From: Syntrophaceae bacterium
GTDB taxonomy: Bacteria > Desulfobacterota > Syntrophia > Syntrophales > Smithellaceae
Assembly: GCA_016927935.1 (NCBI GenBank)
Contig: JAFGLS010000201.1
Span: 16,255 to 80,254, forward strand
Reading direction: 5' to 3'
Length of the DNA stretch: 64,000 nucleotides
Below the pieces are notes generated by a model. The model was given only the letters and a program-made list of their open reading frames with translations, was not told the DNA's origin and did no database searches. Below, piece after piece: positions 7,925 through 16,904 of this stretch. The translations under genes were made by a program, and so were the position numbers. Position 1 is the stretch's first letter; the number at the start of each line of letters is the position of its first letter.

Positions 7925-9367
7925 ATGAAAAATAAATTTTCTTTAAAAAATATTCGGAAAAATTATCATTTGGTAAAACAACTAATTATTTTTACGCTTT
8001 GTTTTTTTGCTGTTTCCAATGTTTATGCTGAAGCGGATGCGACAGAAAAAAACGCCAGGTTAATTAAAGCCGCCGAAAAAGGAATCCTTCAAGACGTGCA
8101 GGCCGCATTGACCGCTGGCGCTGATATTAACGCGACATCGGTTAAAAAATATGATGGTATTTTTGCAAAGAAAGTGACTCCTTTGATAGTAGCATCTGAA
8201 AATGGCCACACGGAGATTGTCAAATTTCTTTTGGAAAAGGGTGCCAATTTAAAAATAAACAGAATACCTGACGGCATTACGCCTTTAATGCTGGCTGCGG
8301 AAAACGGCCACGCGGAAATCGTAAAAATTCTTTCAGACAAGGGTGCTGATGTTAATGCAAAGAATAATCACGGATTGACTGCCCTTATGATGGCAGCGCA
8401 AAATGGTCATGCGGAAGTCATAAAAACCCTTTTGGATAAGGGTGCCGATGTCAATGCAAAGAAAACCGAAAAAGTTACTGCCCTGATGATGGCATCAGAA
8501 AAAGGCCATACGGAAATTGTCAAACTTCTTCTGGATAAGGGTGCAGACGTAAATATAAAGAGAGACGTCGATGATGTAACCGCTCTGATACTTTCAGCGG
8601 AAAAAGGCTACGTTAAAGTAGTGAACCTTCTTTTGGATAAGGGCGCTGATGTAAATGTAGGGAGTGTTGATGGTGTAACGGCCTTGATGATAGCATCGGA
8701 AAAAGGCCATACGGAGGTTATCAGGCTTCTTTTGGATAGGGGCGCTAACCCGAATCTATATAAAAAATCAGAAAGAATAACTGCTCTGATGATGGCAGCG
8801 CAATACGGTCATACGGAGATTTTCAAGTTTCTTTTGGATAAGGGCGCTGATGTAAATATAAAGACAAAATCTGAAAATGTAACTGCTTTAATAATAGCGG
8901 CACAAAACGGTTACACAGAGATTGTCAAGCTTCTTTTGGATAAGGGCGCTGATGTAAATGAAAAAAACATTGACAATGTAACGCCTCTGATGATGGCTTC
9001 TGGAAAAGGTCATACGGAAGTTGTCAGGCTTCTTCTGGATAAGGGTGCTGATCCAAATATAAATAAAAAACCCGATAAAATAACTGCCCTGATGATGGCA
9101 GCGGAACAAGGATATGCGGAGATCGCCATACTCCTTCTGGATAAGGGTGCTGACATAAATGCAAAAAATACCGATAAAATAACTGCCCTGATTGTAGCAT
9201 CACAAAACGGCCATACGGAAATTGTCAAACTTCTATTGAATAAAGGTGTTGATATAAACATAAAGGCGAAAATTGGAGGGGCTGAATTTACAGCACTGAC
9301 GATTGCAAAATATTACGCCAAGAATGACATTGTGGAACTTCTACAGAAAGCGGGAGCAAAGGAATAA
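7925..9367 (+). CDS. Secreted ankyrin-repeat protein (13 repeats)
   Basis: An N-terminal signal peptide (basic start, hydrophobic LIIFTLCFFAVS, cleavage probably after NVYA near residue 36) is followed by about 13 ankyrin repeats of 33-35 residues covering nearly all the mature protein. The consensus is TALMMAAQNGHTEIVKLLLDKGADVN. The repeats are also very alike at DNA level, suggesting recent duplication. Ankyrin stacks bind proteins; with a Sec signal this one probably acts in the periplasm. No enzymatic domain is visible. Neighbours are on the other strand, so it appears to be a single-gene unit. The partner is unknown. Confidence 0.88.
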   Translation: MKNKFSLKNIRKNYHLVKQLIIFTLCFFAVSNVYAEADATEKNARLIKAAEKGILQDVQAALTAGADINATSVKKYDGIFAKKVTPLIVASENGHTEIVKFLLEKGANLKINRIPDGITPLMLAAENGHAEIVKILSDKGADVNAKNNHGLTALMMAAQNGHAEVIKTLLDKGADVNAKKTEKVTALMMASEKGHTEIVKLLLDKGADVNIKRDVDDVTALILSAEKGYVKVVNLLLDKGADVNVGSVDGVTALMIASEKGHTEVIRLLLDRGANPNLYKKSERITALMMAAQYGHTEIFKFLLDKGADVNIKTKSENVTALIIAAQNGYTEIVKLLLDKGADVNEKNIDNVTPLMMASGKGHTEVVRLLLDKGADPNINKKPDKITALMMAAEQGYAEIAILLLDKGADINAKNTDKITALIVASQNGHTEIVKLLLNKGVDINIKAKIGGAEFTALTIAKYYAKNDIVELLQKAGAKE

Positions 9368-9526
9368 TTTACATTACCGTTATAATTTCAAATTTATTAA
9401 ACAGGATTTAAAATTCTAAAAAAGATGAAATTTAAACACCTTGATTTTTATCTGATTTCCGTAAACACTTACAAATAAATCAAAAAGTAATTCCACCTAT
9501 TGTTCGGAAAAGTGAAGCATCTAAAA

Positions 9527-9712
9527 TTATTGGTTCACTTTTTTATTTAGCATTTTCTTCAGTATATTCTCTACAATTTTATGTATTTCAGATCCTCTTT
9601 TTTCTATGCTTTTGGTGTTTCTACTTACCTGAATTTGTATTACCAGCACAATAATCAAGAGAAAAAAAACAAGCACACTGGCAATATAATGTTCGAATTC
9701 CCATGGTTCCAT
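9527..9712 (-). CDS. Small single-pass membrane protein
   Basis: A 61-residue protein with one transmembrane helix (residues about 11-29, SVLVFFLLIIVLVIQI) and a short charged amphipathic C-terminus ending KKMLNKKVNQ. The coding call rests on a strong ribosome-binding site, AAAAAGGAG, six to seven bases before ATG 9712, plus the coherent membrane-protein composition. I do not recognise a family. It stands alone, with AT-rich non-coding DNA on both sides. Confidence 0.6.
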   Translation of the reverse strand: MEPWEFEHYIASVLVFFLLIIVLVIQIQVSRNTKSIEKRGSEIHKIVENILKKMLNKKVNQ

Positions 9713-9868
9713 AGCAAACTCCTTTTTGTTGAGTTACATTTTGCTTTTTTCCAATCGCACTGGTTGTAATCTAGCATAAAACTGTAAATATTAAAATTGA
9801 GGACTTGTAACACAGCATAAAATCAAAAATTGAGAAACTATAGGATACAGAAAAAAAGCTCGTTAATG

Positions 9869-10012
9869 TTACCTAAAGCTAATAAGTTCCTGACCTCTGG
9901 AATTCATTTTTTTACAATGGTCCAACGCATGTTTTTTTCTATCGGCTATTTTCTGCCTTAAGAATTTTTGATTAGCCAAAAGTTCGGTTAAAACTTTTGT
10001 CAGTTTTGCCAT
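9869..10012 (-). CDS. Possible 47-residue basic protein (weak)
   Basis: This ORF is below the track cut-off. From ATG 10012 it encodes 47 residues starting MAKLTKVLTELLANQ, Lys/Arg-rich and predicted helical, ending at TAA 9869. It follows the next small gene on the same strand by 26 bp, which would fit an operon of small basic proteins. I see no Shine-Dalgarno sequence, so this is only a candidate. Confidence 0.3.
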   Translation of the reverse strand: MAKLTKVLTELLANQKFLRQKIADRKKHALDHCKKMNSRGQELISFR

Positions 10013-10038
10013 TTTAGCAAAGAAAGAAAAGGAGACAA

Positions 10039-10383
10039 TTATTTCTCTTTCAACGGCTTCGTTTTCTTCAGTAAGATTCCCTTCCTATGCGACCTCGCCA
10101 ACAATATTCTGCTTATAGCATCCTTCAATCTCTCATATTCTTTTGGCATTAAGCCGGGCACGTTACTTTGTTTCTTTTTTTCTTCGGGAACTACCTTCCT
10201 GTCAGAAACTCCTCTTGTTACTTTTTTTTCTGCCTTAACTTTTTTTATTTCATTCAGTAATTCCCGTTTACTGATAATGCCCTTCTTATCCAGCAGATTA
10301 ATCAACGCCTTTAGATGAATAGCTTCAGACATTAGTAATTTTTTGATACTTACTGATTCTTTCGCGTCAAATTTGTTTGGCAT
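10039..10383 (-). CDS. Small basic helical protein of unknown function
   Basis: A 114-residue, strongly basic protein (many Lys/Arg, few aromatics) predicted to be largely helical, with no signal peptide or membrane segment. A segment near residues 25-50 (ALINLLDKKGIISKRELLNEI) resembles the short helix-turn pattern found at the ends of several unrelated proteins and is not diagnostic. GAGGA lies about ten bases before ATG 10383. It is paired with the Lys/Ser-rich gene at 10474-10842 on the same strand, 90 bp upstream, so the two may act together, for example on DNA or a granule surface. That is speculation. Confidence 0.55.
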   Translation of the reverse strand: MPNKFDAKESVSIKKLLMSEAIHLKALINLLDKKGIISKRELLNEIKKVKAEKKVTRGVSDRKVVPEEKKKQSNVPGLMPKEYERLKDAISRILLARSHRKGILLKKTKPLKEK

Positions 10384-10473
10384 CTATACAAATCCTCTGT
10401 TTTTAATATCCAGTGATTTCTCCTTTCTCTTTGATAAGAGTCCTTCTGAACTGTCTCTGTGCGTTTTTTTATC

Positions 10474-10842
10474 TCATTGCTTACGCTGTTTTTTTCTCTT
10501 GCTTTTTGACTTTTTCTTACTGTCTCCACCTGATTTTTTCTTTGATGATGGAATAATATCGTCTATCAATGATTTAACGCGCTTCTCGACATCTTTCCTT
10601 GCCCCCACACTCTGCTTCCTGACATCCCTGATAAAACTCTTTACATCAGATGTGGACAGTTCGTTTTCTTTGGCAACCTTTTTTATCCACTTCTCAATCG
10701 TTTCCTCTCCCAGAAAAACCAGCCCGAGACCGGCGAAAACAGATGTTTTTACGAAGTCCACTACATCCCCGACAACTTCACTAATAATGTTTTCATCTCT
10801 CGACTTACTTTTTGACTTACTTTTTGATTTTTTTGTAGACAT
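10474..10842 (-). CDS. Lys/Ser-rich protein with KSKSK ends and a phasin-like helical core
   Basis: A 122-residue protein whose two ends are low-complexity KSKSKSK / KKKSKSKRKKQRKQ and whose centre (residues about 17-95) is amphipathic helix with one hydrophobic stretch (VFAGLGLVFLGEETIEKWIKK). GAGGAGG six bases before ATG 10842 is an excellent ribosome-binding site, so it is translated. The layout recalls small phasin-like or nucleoid-associated proteins, both of which use Lys-rich tails, but I see no decisive motif. Its partner is probably the basic protein just downstream. Confidence 0.65.
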   Translation of the reverse strand: MSTKKSKSKSKSKSRDENIISEVVGDVVDFVKTSVFAGLGLVFLGEETIEKWIKKVAKENELSTSDVKSFIRDVRKQSVGARKDVEKRVKSLIDDIIPSSKKKSGGDSKKKSKSKRKKQRKQ

Positions 10843-10972
10843 TTTAAATCCTCCTCATATGTTTTATTTTTTGCTTGCTCTTTAGCCAAGCTTTTCTTCA
10901 CCTATATCAGCAAACCATTCCTTTTTTCAATTTAAAAAATCACGGGATGATCAAAAAATAGTAATTCCCAAA

Positions 10973-12907
10973 TCAATGGCAACCTCCTTTTACTTTAATC
11001 AATTCCAGTAATTTGCAGTCTCCCAAATCACAAGCTCTTTGCGCGTCACGGCAACGCGAAACATTGTTGCCTTGCTTCTGATATATATCTGCCCTGCTAT
11101 AATATGCTCTGGCGTAATCAGGTTGAAGTCTTATTGCCTCATTGTAATCTTCAATAGCTCTAGTATATTGACCCATATTAGCATAAGCGAATCCTCTATT
11201 ATAGTAAGCTTTGGAATTGCGCGGATTTAGATTAATCGCCTTGTTGAAATCATCGATAGCTTCCTGATATTTTTTAAGTTTACCATAAATAGTTCCTCTC
11301 TCCATATAAAGCATGGAATATTTTATGAAACTATTAGTATCCGTGTCTTTATAGACTTGGGGATAAATATTCTTCATTCGTATGGCATTATTCAAATCGT
11401 TGATAGCCCGTTGATAAAATCCAATTTTATCGTAAATTTTTCCGCGGTTATAATAAGCTTTGATATAAGCAGGCTGAAGTCGAATTGCTTTGCTGTAATT
11501 CTCTATAGCCAGTTTATCTTTTCCATAGAGACTGTAAATAATACCAATTTCGTTGTAAGCATCCGGGTCATTCGGATTCATGCTGATAACTTTGCTGAAA
11601 TTCTCCATAGCCTTTTGATATTGTCCCGCTTTAGCATAAGCACCTCCGAGCAGGCTGTACACAAGGAAGTTGTCTTTTGTTACACGCAAATTATTATTCC
11701 AAAGCTCGATACCGTTTTTCCAGTAGCTGCATTGCCACCAGGTTAAAACAGACAAGATGACCAAGATGGATATTGTTCCCGGAAATAAAATCTTTTTGCG
11801 TAATTTTTCATTCTTTATCAAATGCGGAACAATCCATGCCAACATAACGGAGATTCCGATAGAAGGGATGTAACTGTAGTGATCTGATATTGCGCGGGTG
11901 CCAATCTTAATAACACCCGAAACCGGTAGAATGGTTATTAAATAAAAAAACCATCCAACAAACAAATAAGGCAACCGTTTTGCCATTATAACGACAGCAG
12001 CCGTAATAAAAATAAATATAAAGGCGGCTCCTATAGACTGCAATTCTAAAAGTTTATCTGAAAGAGGATAAACAACAGCAAAATGGAGAGGCCAGAATAT
12101 TTTGACCAGATAAGTCGCAAAACAAACAGGGGCTTTTACAAGGGGGATATTGGGAGGAAAATATTCTGTATACGGATTGTGCTGGGCATAAATTGTGACA
12201 ATGATGAAAAAAAGTGAAAAAATAAAAAAAATCATTTTTTCCTGCAACTGCCGTAATATTACATTGCCCTTCTGCAAATCAAAACGCCTCAGAGGCCAGT
12301 AATCAAAAAGAATCATAACCACGGGCAGTGTGACAACTATCGGCTTGCTCATAAGACCGCAGACAAAACAAAAGAGAACTAGCAAATATCTTCTGATAAC
12401 GGGTTTTTCAGTGTAATAGACATAGAGACATAAGGTCAGCATCCAGAAAAACACACTTAAGACGTCTTTGCGTTTGGCTACCCAGGCTACAGATTCCACC
12501 CGCAAAGGGTGAAGAGCGAATAAAGCAGCCACAAAAGCGCTCTTCCATATTGATCCGGTCATACGATTGAAGAGCCAAAACAGCAGCAACGTGCTCAAGA
12601 CGTGCAGGATGACATTAGTCAAATGATAGCCGCCGGCATTAGAACCATAAAATTGATTATCAAACATTAAAGACAACCATGTCAATGGATGCCAAAATCC
12701 GGCACGAGTTGTACTAAAAGCCCAATTTAATCCTTTTATGGTGATTCCTGACTGAACATAACTATTTTCTGTAACATAGACATGATCATCAAGGTTGATG
12801 AAATCAAACTGATTTACCTGACAGTAAACAGCAAGGGTGACAACCGCTAAAACGATATAAACGATAAATTTCTGCATACTGAGGCTTGTTTTTATTTTAT
12901 TTGGCAT
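10973..12907 (-). CDS. TMTC-like polytopic membrane protein with C-terminal TPR repeats
   Basis: Residues 1 to about 400 contain around ten transmembrane helices. An acidic first loop (FDFINLDDHVYV) and the HPLRVESVAW segment are typical of the GT-C-type glycosyltransferase-like family with C-terminal TPRs (TMTC-like). Residues about 410-620 hold around six TPR units such as AYYNRGFAYANMGQY. The protein ends in a small Cys-containing tail. By family analogy it could transfer sugar from a lipid carrier to a periplasmic protein, but the substrate is unknown and bacterial members are mostly uncharacterised. It is transcribed alone, with 79 bp separating it from the radical SAM gene on the same strand. 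Confidence 0.8.
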   Translation of the reverse strand: MPNKIKTSLSMQKFIVYIVLAVVTLAVYCQVNQFDFINLDDHVYVTENSYVQSGITIKGLNWAFSTTRAGFWHPLTWLSLMFDNQFYGSNAGGYHLTNVILHVLSTLLLFWLFNRMTGSIWKSAFVAALFALHPLRVESVAWVAKRKDVLSVFFWMLTLCLYVYYTEKPVIRRYLLVLFCFVCGLMSKPIVVTLPVVMILFDYWPLRRFDLQKGNVILRQLQEKMIFFIFSLFFIIVTIYAQHNPYTEYFPPNIPLVKAPVCFATYLVKIFWPLHFAVVYPLSDKLLELQSIGAAFIFIFITAAVVIMAKRLPYLFVGWFFYLITILPVSGVIKIGTRAISDHYSYIPSIGISVMLAWIVPHLIKNEKLRKKILFPGTISILVILSVLTWWQCSYWKNGIELWNNNLRVTKDNFLVYSLLGGAYAKAGQYQKAMENFSKVISMNPNDPDAYNEIGIIYSLYGKDKLAIENYSKAIRLQPAYIKAYYNRGKIYDKIGFYQRAINDLNNAIRMKNIYPQVYKDTDTNSFIKYSMLYMERGTIYGKLKKYQEAIDDFNKAINLNPRNSKAYYNRGFAYANMGQYTRAIEDYNEAIRLQPDYARAYYSRADIYQKQGNNVSRCRDAQRACDLGDCKLLELIKVKGGCH

Positions 12908-12986
12908 GGCGACCTATGGCCAGTTCTTTTACCATAGGTAAAGTCAGAGTTCAGCCATTTTTTGATTCTTTCCAGCAACTACACAG

Positions 12987-14438
12987 CTAAACATTTTTCG
13001 GTTCAAACTGATTTTTTGCCGACCAGAAAGAAGGAAGATGGCGCATCAGATAAATAATGCTTTTGCGGTGCTGCCAGATACGTTTACGAAATTTTTTGCG
13101 CCATTCTTTATCAGAATAAAAATTCTTTACATATTCGTTGTAGAGTTGATCGAGTCTTTCTGGAGAAGCAATTCCCTTGGGCACAAAAACAAAATTCAGG
13201 CAGTTCATCAGCCGCCAGTCCTCATGGAAAGTTCCCTCTTCTCTTATATTGCTCCAAAGCGGAGCGCCGGGAAATGGTGTGAATTTCGCCATGTTCATAT
13301 CGTCCAGTCCCAGTGACAGGATAAAATCGGATGTCCGCTTGATTGATTCTTCCGTCTCGCCGGGCAGACCCATCATAAAAAGTCCTTTGGCACGTAGTCC
13401 CGCTTTCTGAATTCTCCGCACAGTATCAATCACTTCATCAAGCGTTACACCAACTTTGTGCCGCGCGACCATCTGAGGATCGGCCGATTCCACTCCCAAA
13501 GAAACCATCAGGCATCCGGCGTTTTTCAGCATTTTAAGCAAGTCATCATCCGTGTATCCCACGCGCACGGCGCAATTGAAATTAATTCCCAGAGGGCTAC
13601 CGCACAGTTTATCGCAAAGCTCGACTATCCGCCCGCGGTTGGCGGTGAATAAATCATCATAGATATTGATGTGCCGCACGCCGAATTTTGTCCGCAGATA
13701 TTTCATGTGCTCATAAATGTAGGCGGCAGAATTGTAACGGAAACCTTTTTTGAAAACGGAACGGTCACAATAGGAACATTGATACATACAGCCGCGTGAG
13801 GTAATCATCGTCGCGCCGGGAGTGTTGATATAACTGAATAAAGGCAAATGGTAATCGCGGGGAAACCCTTTAAGTTTTTCATAAACCGGAAACGGCAAGC
13901 TGTCTAAATCAGATATTTGGGGACGCGAATCATTAGCGATGATTTCTTCTTTACTTTTCCAGATCAGGCCTTTGATTTGAGCCGGTTCAAAACCGGCGGC
14001 CAGTTCGGCCATTGTTTCTTCACCTTCACCGGCAACAAGAAAATCAAATACCAGATAATCATGAAGGAGTTTTTCCCCAAGCGCTGAAACATGAACCCCT
14101 CCGCACACTGTTTTTATGTCGGCGTTGTTATTTTTTATTATTGCAGCAAGATCGGCGGCATCGGGGAAAGATGATGTTGTCGCCGAAAAGCCGACAATAT
14201 TCGGTTGATACGCTAAAATATCCTGTGCCTGCTTTTGCAAATCAAGCGGCGCGTCCGGTCCGAGACAATCATAAACAAATACATCATGTCCTTTTTGTTT
14301 CAGATAGGCGGCGATGGAAAGCAGTCCCTGCGGTACCATCCGGTTGGCAATGTCGGTAATGTCGCGCTTGCCGGGAAACCAGTTGAATCCGCGCGGGTGA
14401 ACCAGAACAATGCGTTTTTTTTGTTTATAAGATGCCAT
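12987..14438 (-). CDS. B12-binding-domain radical SAM protein
   Basis: An N-terminal cobalamin-binding-like domain (residues about 1-145, with VGFSATTSSFPDAADL and CGGVHVSA) is followed by a radical SAM domain with the cluster motif CMYQCSYC near residue 225. After it come GVESADPQM and GLFMMGLPGETEESI, the layout of BchE/HpnP-like enzymes. I start at MASYKQKKRIVLVHPRG (ATG 14438, GGAAAGA upstream); the ORF-track start reads 34 residues of repeat DNA. It is the last gene of the minus-strand ketosynthase/exporter series. Methylation or cyclisation of the pathway product would be plausible, but the reaction cannot be told from sequence. Confidence 0.85.
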   Translation of the reverse strand: MASYKQKKRIVLVHPRGFNWFPGKRDITDIANRMVPQGLLSIAAYLKQKGHDVFVYDCLGPDAPLDLQKQAQDILAYQPNIVGFSATTSSFPDAADLAAIIKNNNADIKTVCGGVHVSALGEKLLHDYLVFDFLVAGEGEETMAELAAGFEPAQIKGLIWKSKEEIIANDSRPQISDLDSLPFPVYEKLKGFPRDYHLPLFSYINTPGATMITSRGCMYQCSYCDRSVFKKGFRYNSAAYIYEHMKYLRTKFGVRHINIYDDLFTANRGRIVELCDKLCGSPLGINFNCAVRVGYTDDDLLKMLKNAGCLMVSLGVESADPQMVARHKVGVTLDEVIDTVRRIQKAGLRAKGLFMMGLPGETEESIKRTSDFILSLGLDDMNMAKFTPFPGAPLWSNIREEGTFHEDWRLMNCLNFVFVPKGIASPERLDQLYNEYVKNFYSDKEWRKKFRKRIWQHRKSIIYLMRHLPSFWSAKNQFEPKNV

Positions 14439-14467
14439 TATTTTAATAATCTTTCCAAGGTATTTGT

Positions 14468-14577
14468 CCCCCGCTAGCGGGGGAATGAGGGGGTGGAAGC
14501 CACTTCGAATTATACAGAAAATAATTTCAAAAAAATCCACCTCCGTCCCTTTGGGACACCTCCGCTGGCGGAGGACA
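14468..14577. repeat. Short GC-rich palindromes (family C)
   Basis: CCCCGCTAGCGGGG at 14470, and further on GTCCCTTTGGGAC and CTCCGCTGGCGGAG, form adjacent small hairpins between the radical SAM gene and the ketosynthase-like gene. They resemble REP-type dispersed elements. The ORF track runs through part of them, giving a false N-terminus for the radical SAM protein. Confidence 0.6.
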
Positions 14578-14594
14578 CAAAACGACAGACAATT

Positions 14595-15611
14595 TTACTT
14601 CGTCGAGCCTAAAACAAAAACCTGTCTACCCGAAACTTGACAATTATAATGAACAAAAACAGAAGACGATTTTTTTATAAGGGCGCGCGCAATGCCAAAC
14701 GCCGACGCCGATGAATAAATTCCGCAATGAGAAAGATAATCGTCAATTTGCCATCCTCTTTTCTTCCAAAAATCATTATCAATTTTATTTACACGGAAAC
14801 CCGGCAGCAGAAAACGGTTTTTCTTTGTTGCCGCTTTTCCATTGGGAAACACGGCTGAAATAAGTTCTTCTGTCCTGTTAAAAATATTTGCATCCACGGA
14901 AAATTTTTCCTGTTCAACCGATTTTTCGCCAAAATCCACCGCCAGTATGTCGCCAATACTTTTCTCGCTGTCCCTTCCCAACAAAAGCCAGGAACTGCCT
15001 TCACCCATTGGCATCGCACGGGAATTATCCGGTGTCAGACTAACTCTTTCACGGTATTCCTCAACCGTCGGCGTAAAAATATCACAGGCACCGACCAAAG
15101 CCAGTTCTATTTCTCCCTTTTCCAGATAATCTTGCGCCAGCCAGAGCGCAGATTCAAAAGATAATTCTTCCTGAGAAATTGTTAAGACTGTTCCGGTAAC
15201 TTCACAAATACGCGCCAGAACAAACGCCGCAGCATTGCTGACCGAATTGGCAAACTGATTGGGACTGGGAAATCCGCCGCCGTGCTTGAACACTTCCGTA
15301 ATAAAAGGCAGGATTTCATCAATATTTCCTAAGCCCGTCGCCAGAAATATTCCTGTTTTTTTTCCTTTCAAATAACCGAGTGATACTTTTTGCAGACAAG
15401 ACAATCCTCCACAGCAAACCATTTTGATGAATCTTCCGGCGCGACGCATTGGTTGTCCCATAATTTCACTGACCAGACCTTCGGTATTTAGCGGCAGTTC
15501 ATTTTCTTCCCATGGCGCGTCAAAATTAGGTTTCAGTGCCGGACCGATATAACTTGCCGCGATTACCAGTATGGCTGTCTGTGACTTGATTTGTTTGTCT
15601 TTCATGTTCAT
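14595..15611 (-). CDS. Ketosynthase-like protein lacking catalytic residues (PF13723-type, chain-length-factor-like)
   Basis: A 338-residue protein with the beginning of a beta-ketoacyl synthase fold (FLATGLGNIDEILPF, QFANSVSNAAAFVLAR, ELALVGACDI, PMGEGSSWLLL). Where a true ketosynthase has its active-site Cys there is SQEELSFESAL, and there is no HGTGT motif; a late HCGIYSSASAFGIA may correspond to the second histidine region. It therefore cannot catalyse normal condensation and is probably a structural or chain-length partner, as the non-catalytic subunit does in aryl polyene systems. It lies 135 bp after the intact ketosynthase gene (15747-16904) on the same strand, its likely partner. The start between M1 and M3 is undecided. 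Confidence 0.75.
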   Translation of the reverse strand: MNMKDKQIKSQTAILVIAASYIGPALKPNFDAPWEENELPLNTEGLVSEIMGQPMRRAGRFIKMVCCGGLSCLQKVSLGYLKGKKTGIFLATGLGNIDEILPFITEVFKHGGGFPSPNQFANSVSNAAAFVLARICEVTGTVLTISQEELSFESALWLAQDYLEKGEIELALVGACDIFTPTVEEYRERVSLTPDNSRAMPMGEGSSWLLLGRDSEKSIGDILAVDFGEKSVEQEKFSVDANIFNRTEELISAVFPNGKAATKKNRFLLPGFRVNKIDNDFWKKRGWQIDDYLSHCGIYSSASAFGIARALIKKSSSVFVHYNCQVSGRQVFVLGSTK

Positions 15612-15652
15612 AGTTCAATCAATACCCGTAAATATTTTTTATCAGCTACCAT

Positions 15653-15735
15653 ATGTCATTTCGATCCGGCGAAAGCCAGGGAGAAATCTTATATTAAGAT
15701 TGCCACGCCATCTTAGAGATGGCTCGCAATGACAT
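15653..15735. repeat. Dispersed palindromic repeat, family A (copy 2)
   Basis: TGTCATTTCGAT at one end and GCAATGACAT at the other, with GGGAGAAATCTTATATTAAGATT inside, make an imperfect hairpin related to the copy at 3081. It fills the gap between the two ketosynthase-type genes. Confidence 0.65.
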
Positions 15736-15746
15736 TAAAACTATTT

Positions 15747-16904
15747 TCACCCCTTAGTAATCAAGTAACTTGTGCAGGTTCCGCCGAAGCCGAAATAAGT
15801 AAATAGATAAGATCCGTTTTGCGCTTCGATGTTTTTCTGTGATGGCGCAAAACCAATTTCAGGATCAATTTGAGTAAAGCCGAAACTGCGCGGAATATAG
15901 CCTGCTTCACAGCAGGAAAGCCACAGGGCAGTTTCCACCGCACCAGCCGCACCCAACGTATGACCGACAGCACCCTTGAGGGATATTACCGGAGCTAGAT
16001 TTTCCCCAAAATATTTAATTAATCCTCTTCCCTCGGAAAGATCGTTGTCTACTGTTCCGGTGCCGTGCGCTTTGATGGCGACAATATCTCCGGCCGACAC
16101 CCGTCCCGTTTCGATTGTCCGGCGCACAACTTCACTGACGGTTACACCGTCAATTCCCGCCGAGGTCATACTTTTTATATCGTTGTACTGATAGCCGCCG
16201 GAAAATTTATATGTTGCCGAAGACTTTTCTGTATCCAAAATCACAACGGCAGCACCCTCGCCGATTTGCATCCCGGCGCGCGTTGCGCAAAACGGGCGGC
16301 ATTGATCGTAATCAACAAGGAGCAGGCTGGCGAAGCCTTGCAGAGTCATGTTCAGAAGCGGCTCAAAGCCGACAACTATTGCCCGACGTATTTTTTTCTG
16401 CCCAAGAAGATCGGCTGCAACGACCAAAGCGTGCGAGCTCGAGACACAGGCCATGCTGAAGGTCAGCGCAATCCCCCTGATTCCATATTTGTTAAAGATT
16501 AAATCGGCAACCTCACCGGGACCACGGTTGCGGCACGAAATAGCCGGTGATTCCCTGTCCGGATTTTTCCTCACGGCTTCCGTAAATTCGTATTCGTTGC
16601 GTATAAACAAACCGCCCGTTGTTCCCACCAGCACACTGGATTCGGCTATCTCTTCCGCGGACAGTTCAGCCTTCAGGAAAGCTTCGTTTAATGCTCTCTC
16701 CAGCATGGCCATTGATTTATCCAGAGGATTTTCTTTGGAGGGAACTTCAAAAACATTGAATTCACGGCTGATTAAATGAGACGAAATACCAGGCGCGGCT
16801 GGTGGCACATCTCCCGCGATTAAATTACGCACCGACTCGGGAGCACTCCAGCCCAGCGTTGTCACGGCGCCCCAGCCACGCACATAAATATCCCTTACGG
16901 TCAT
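15747..16904 (-). CDS. Beta-ketoacyl synthase (FabF/KAS II-like), catalytically intact
   Basis: A 385-residue decarboxylative condensing enzyme with the complete Cys-His-His triad: Cys in SMACVSSSHAL, His in KAHGTGTVDND and His in AVGHTLGAAGAVET. It would extend an ACP-bound chain by two carbons. The ATG overlaps the stop of the upstream ACP gene (ATGA), so the two are translationally coupled, and the catalytically dead ketosynthase-like gene follows. With the ACP and ABC exporter this suggests a dedicated type II fatty-acid/polyketide system. The plus-strand ORFs here are shadows. Confidence 0.93.
   Translation of the reverse strand: MTVRDIYVRGWGAVTTLGWSAPESVRNLIAGDVPPAAPGISSHLISREFNVFEVPSKENPLDKSMAMLERALNEAFLKAELSAEEIAESSVLVGTTGGLFIRNEYEFTEAVRKNPDRESPAISCRNRGPGEVADLIFNKYGIRGIALTFSMACVSSSHALVVAADLLGQKKIRRAIVVGFEPLLNMTLQGFASLLLVDYDQCRPFCATRAGMQIGEGAAVVILDTEKSSATYKFSGGYQYNDIKSMTSAGIDGVTVSEVVRRTIETGRVSAGDIVAIKAHGTGTVDNDLSEGRGLIKYFGENLAPVISLKGAVGHTLGAAGAVETALWLSCCEAGYIPRSFGFTQIDPEIGFAPSQKNIEAQNGSYLFTYFGFGGTCTSYLITKG

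Noticed and set aside
8200-9260. Tandem DNA repeats that could be taken for a CRISPR or satellite array
   Set aside because: The roughly 99-105 bp periodicity is fully explained by coding ankyrin repeats; there are no short spacers, and no cas genes are in the window.
10039-10842. Naming the small Lys-rich proteins as phasins or histone-like proteins
   Set aside because: Composition alone suggests it; no family motif is visible and no PHA or nucleoid genes are adjacent.
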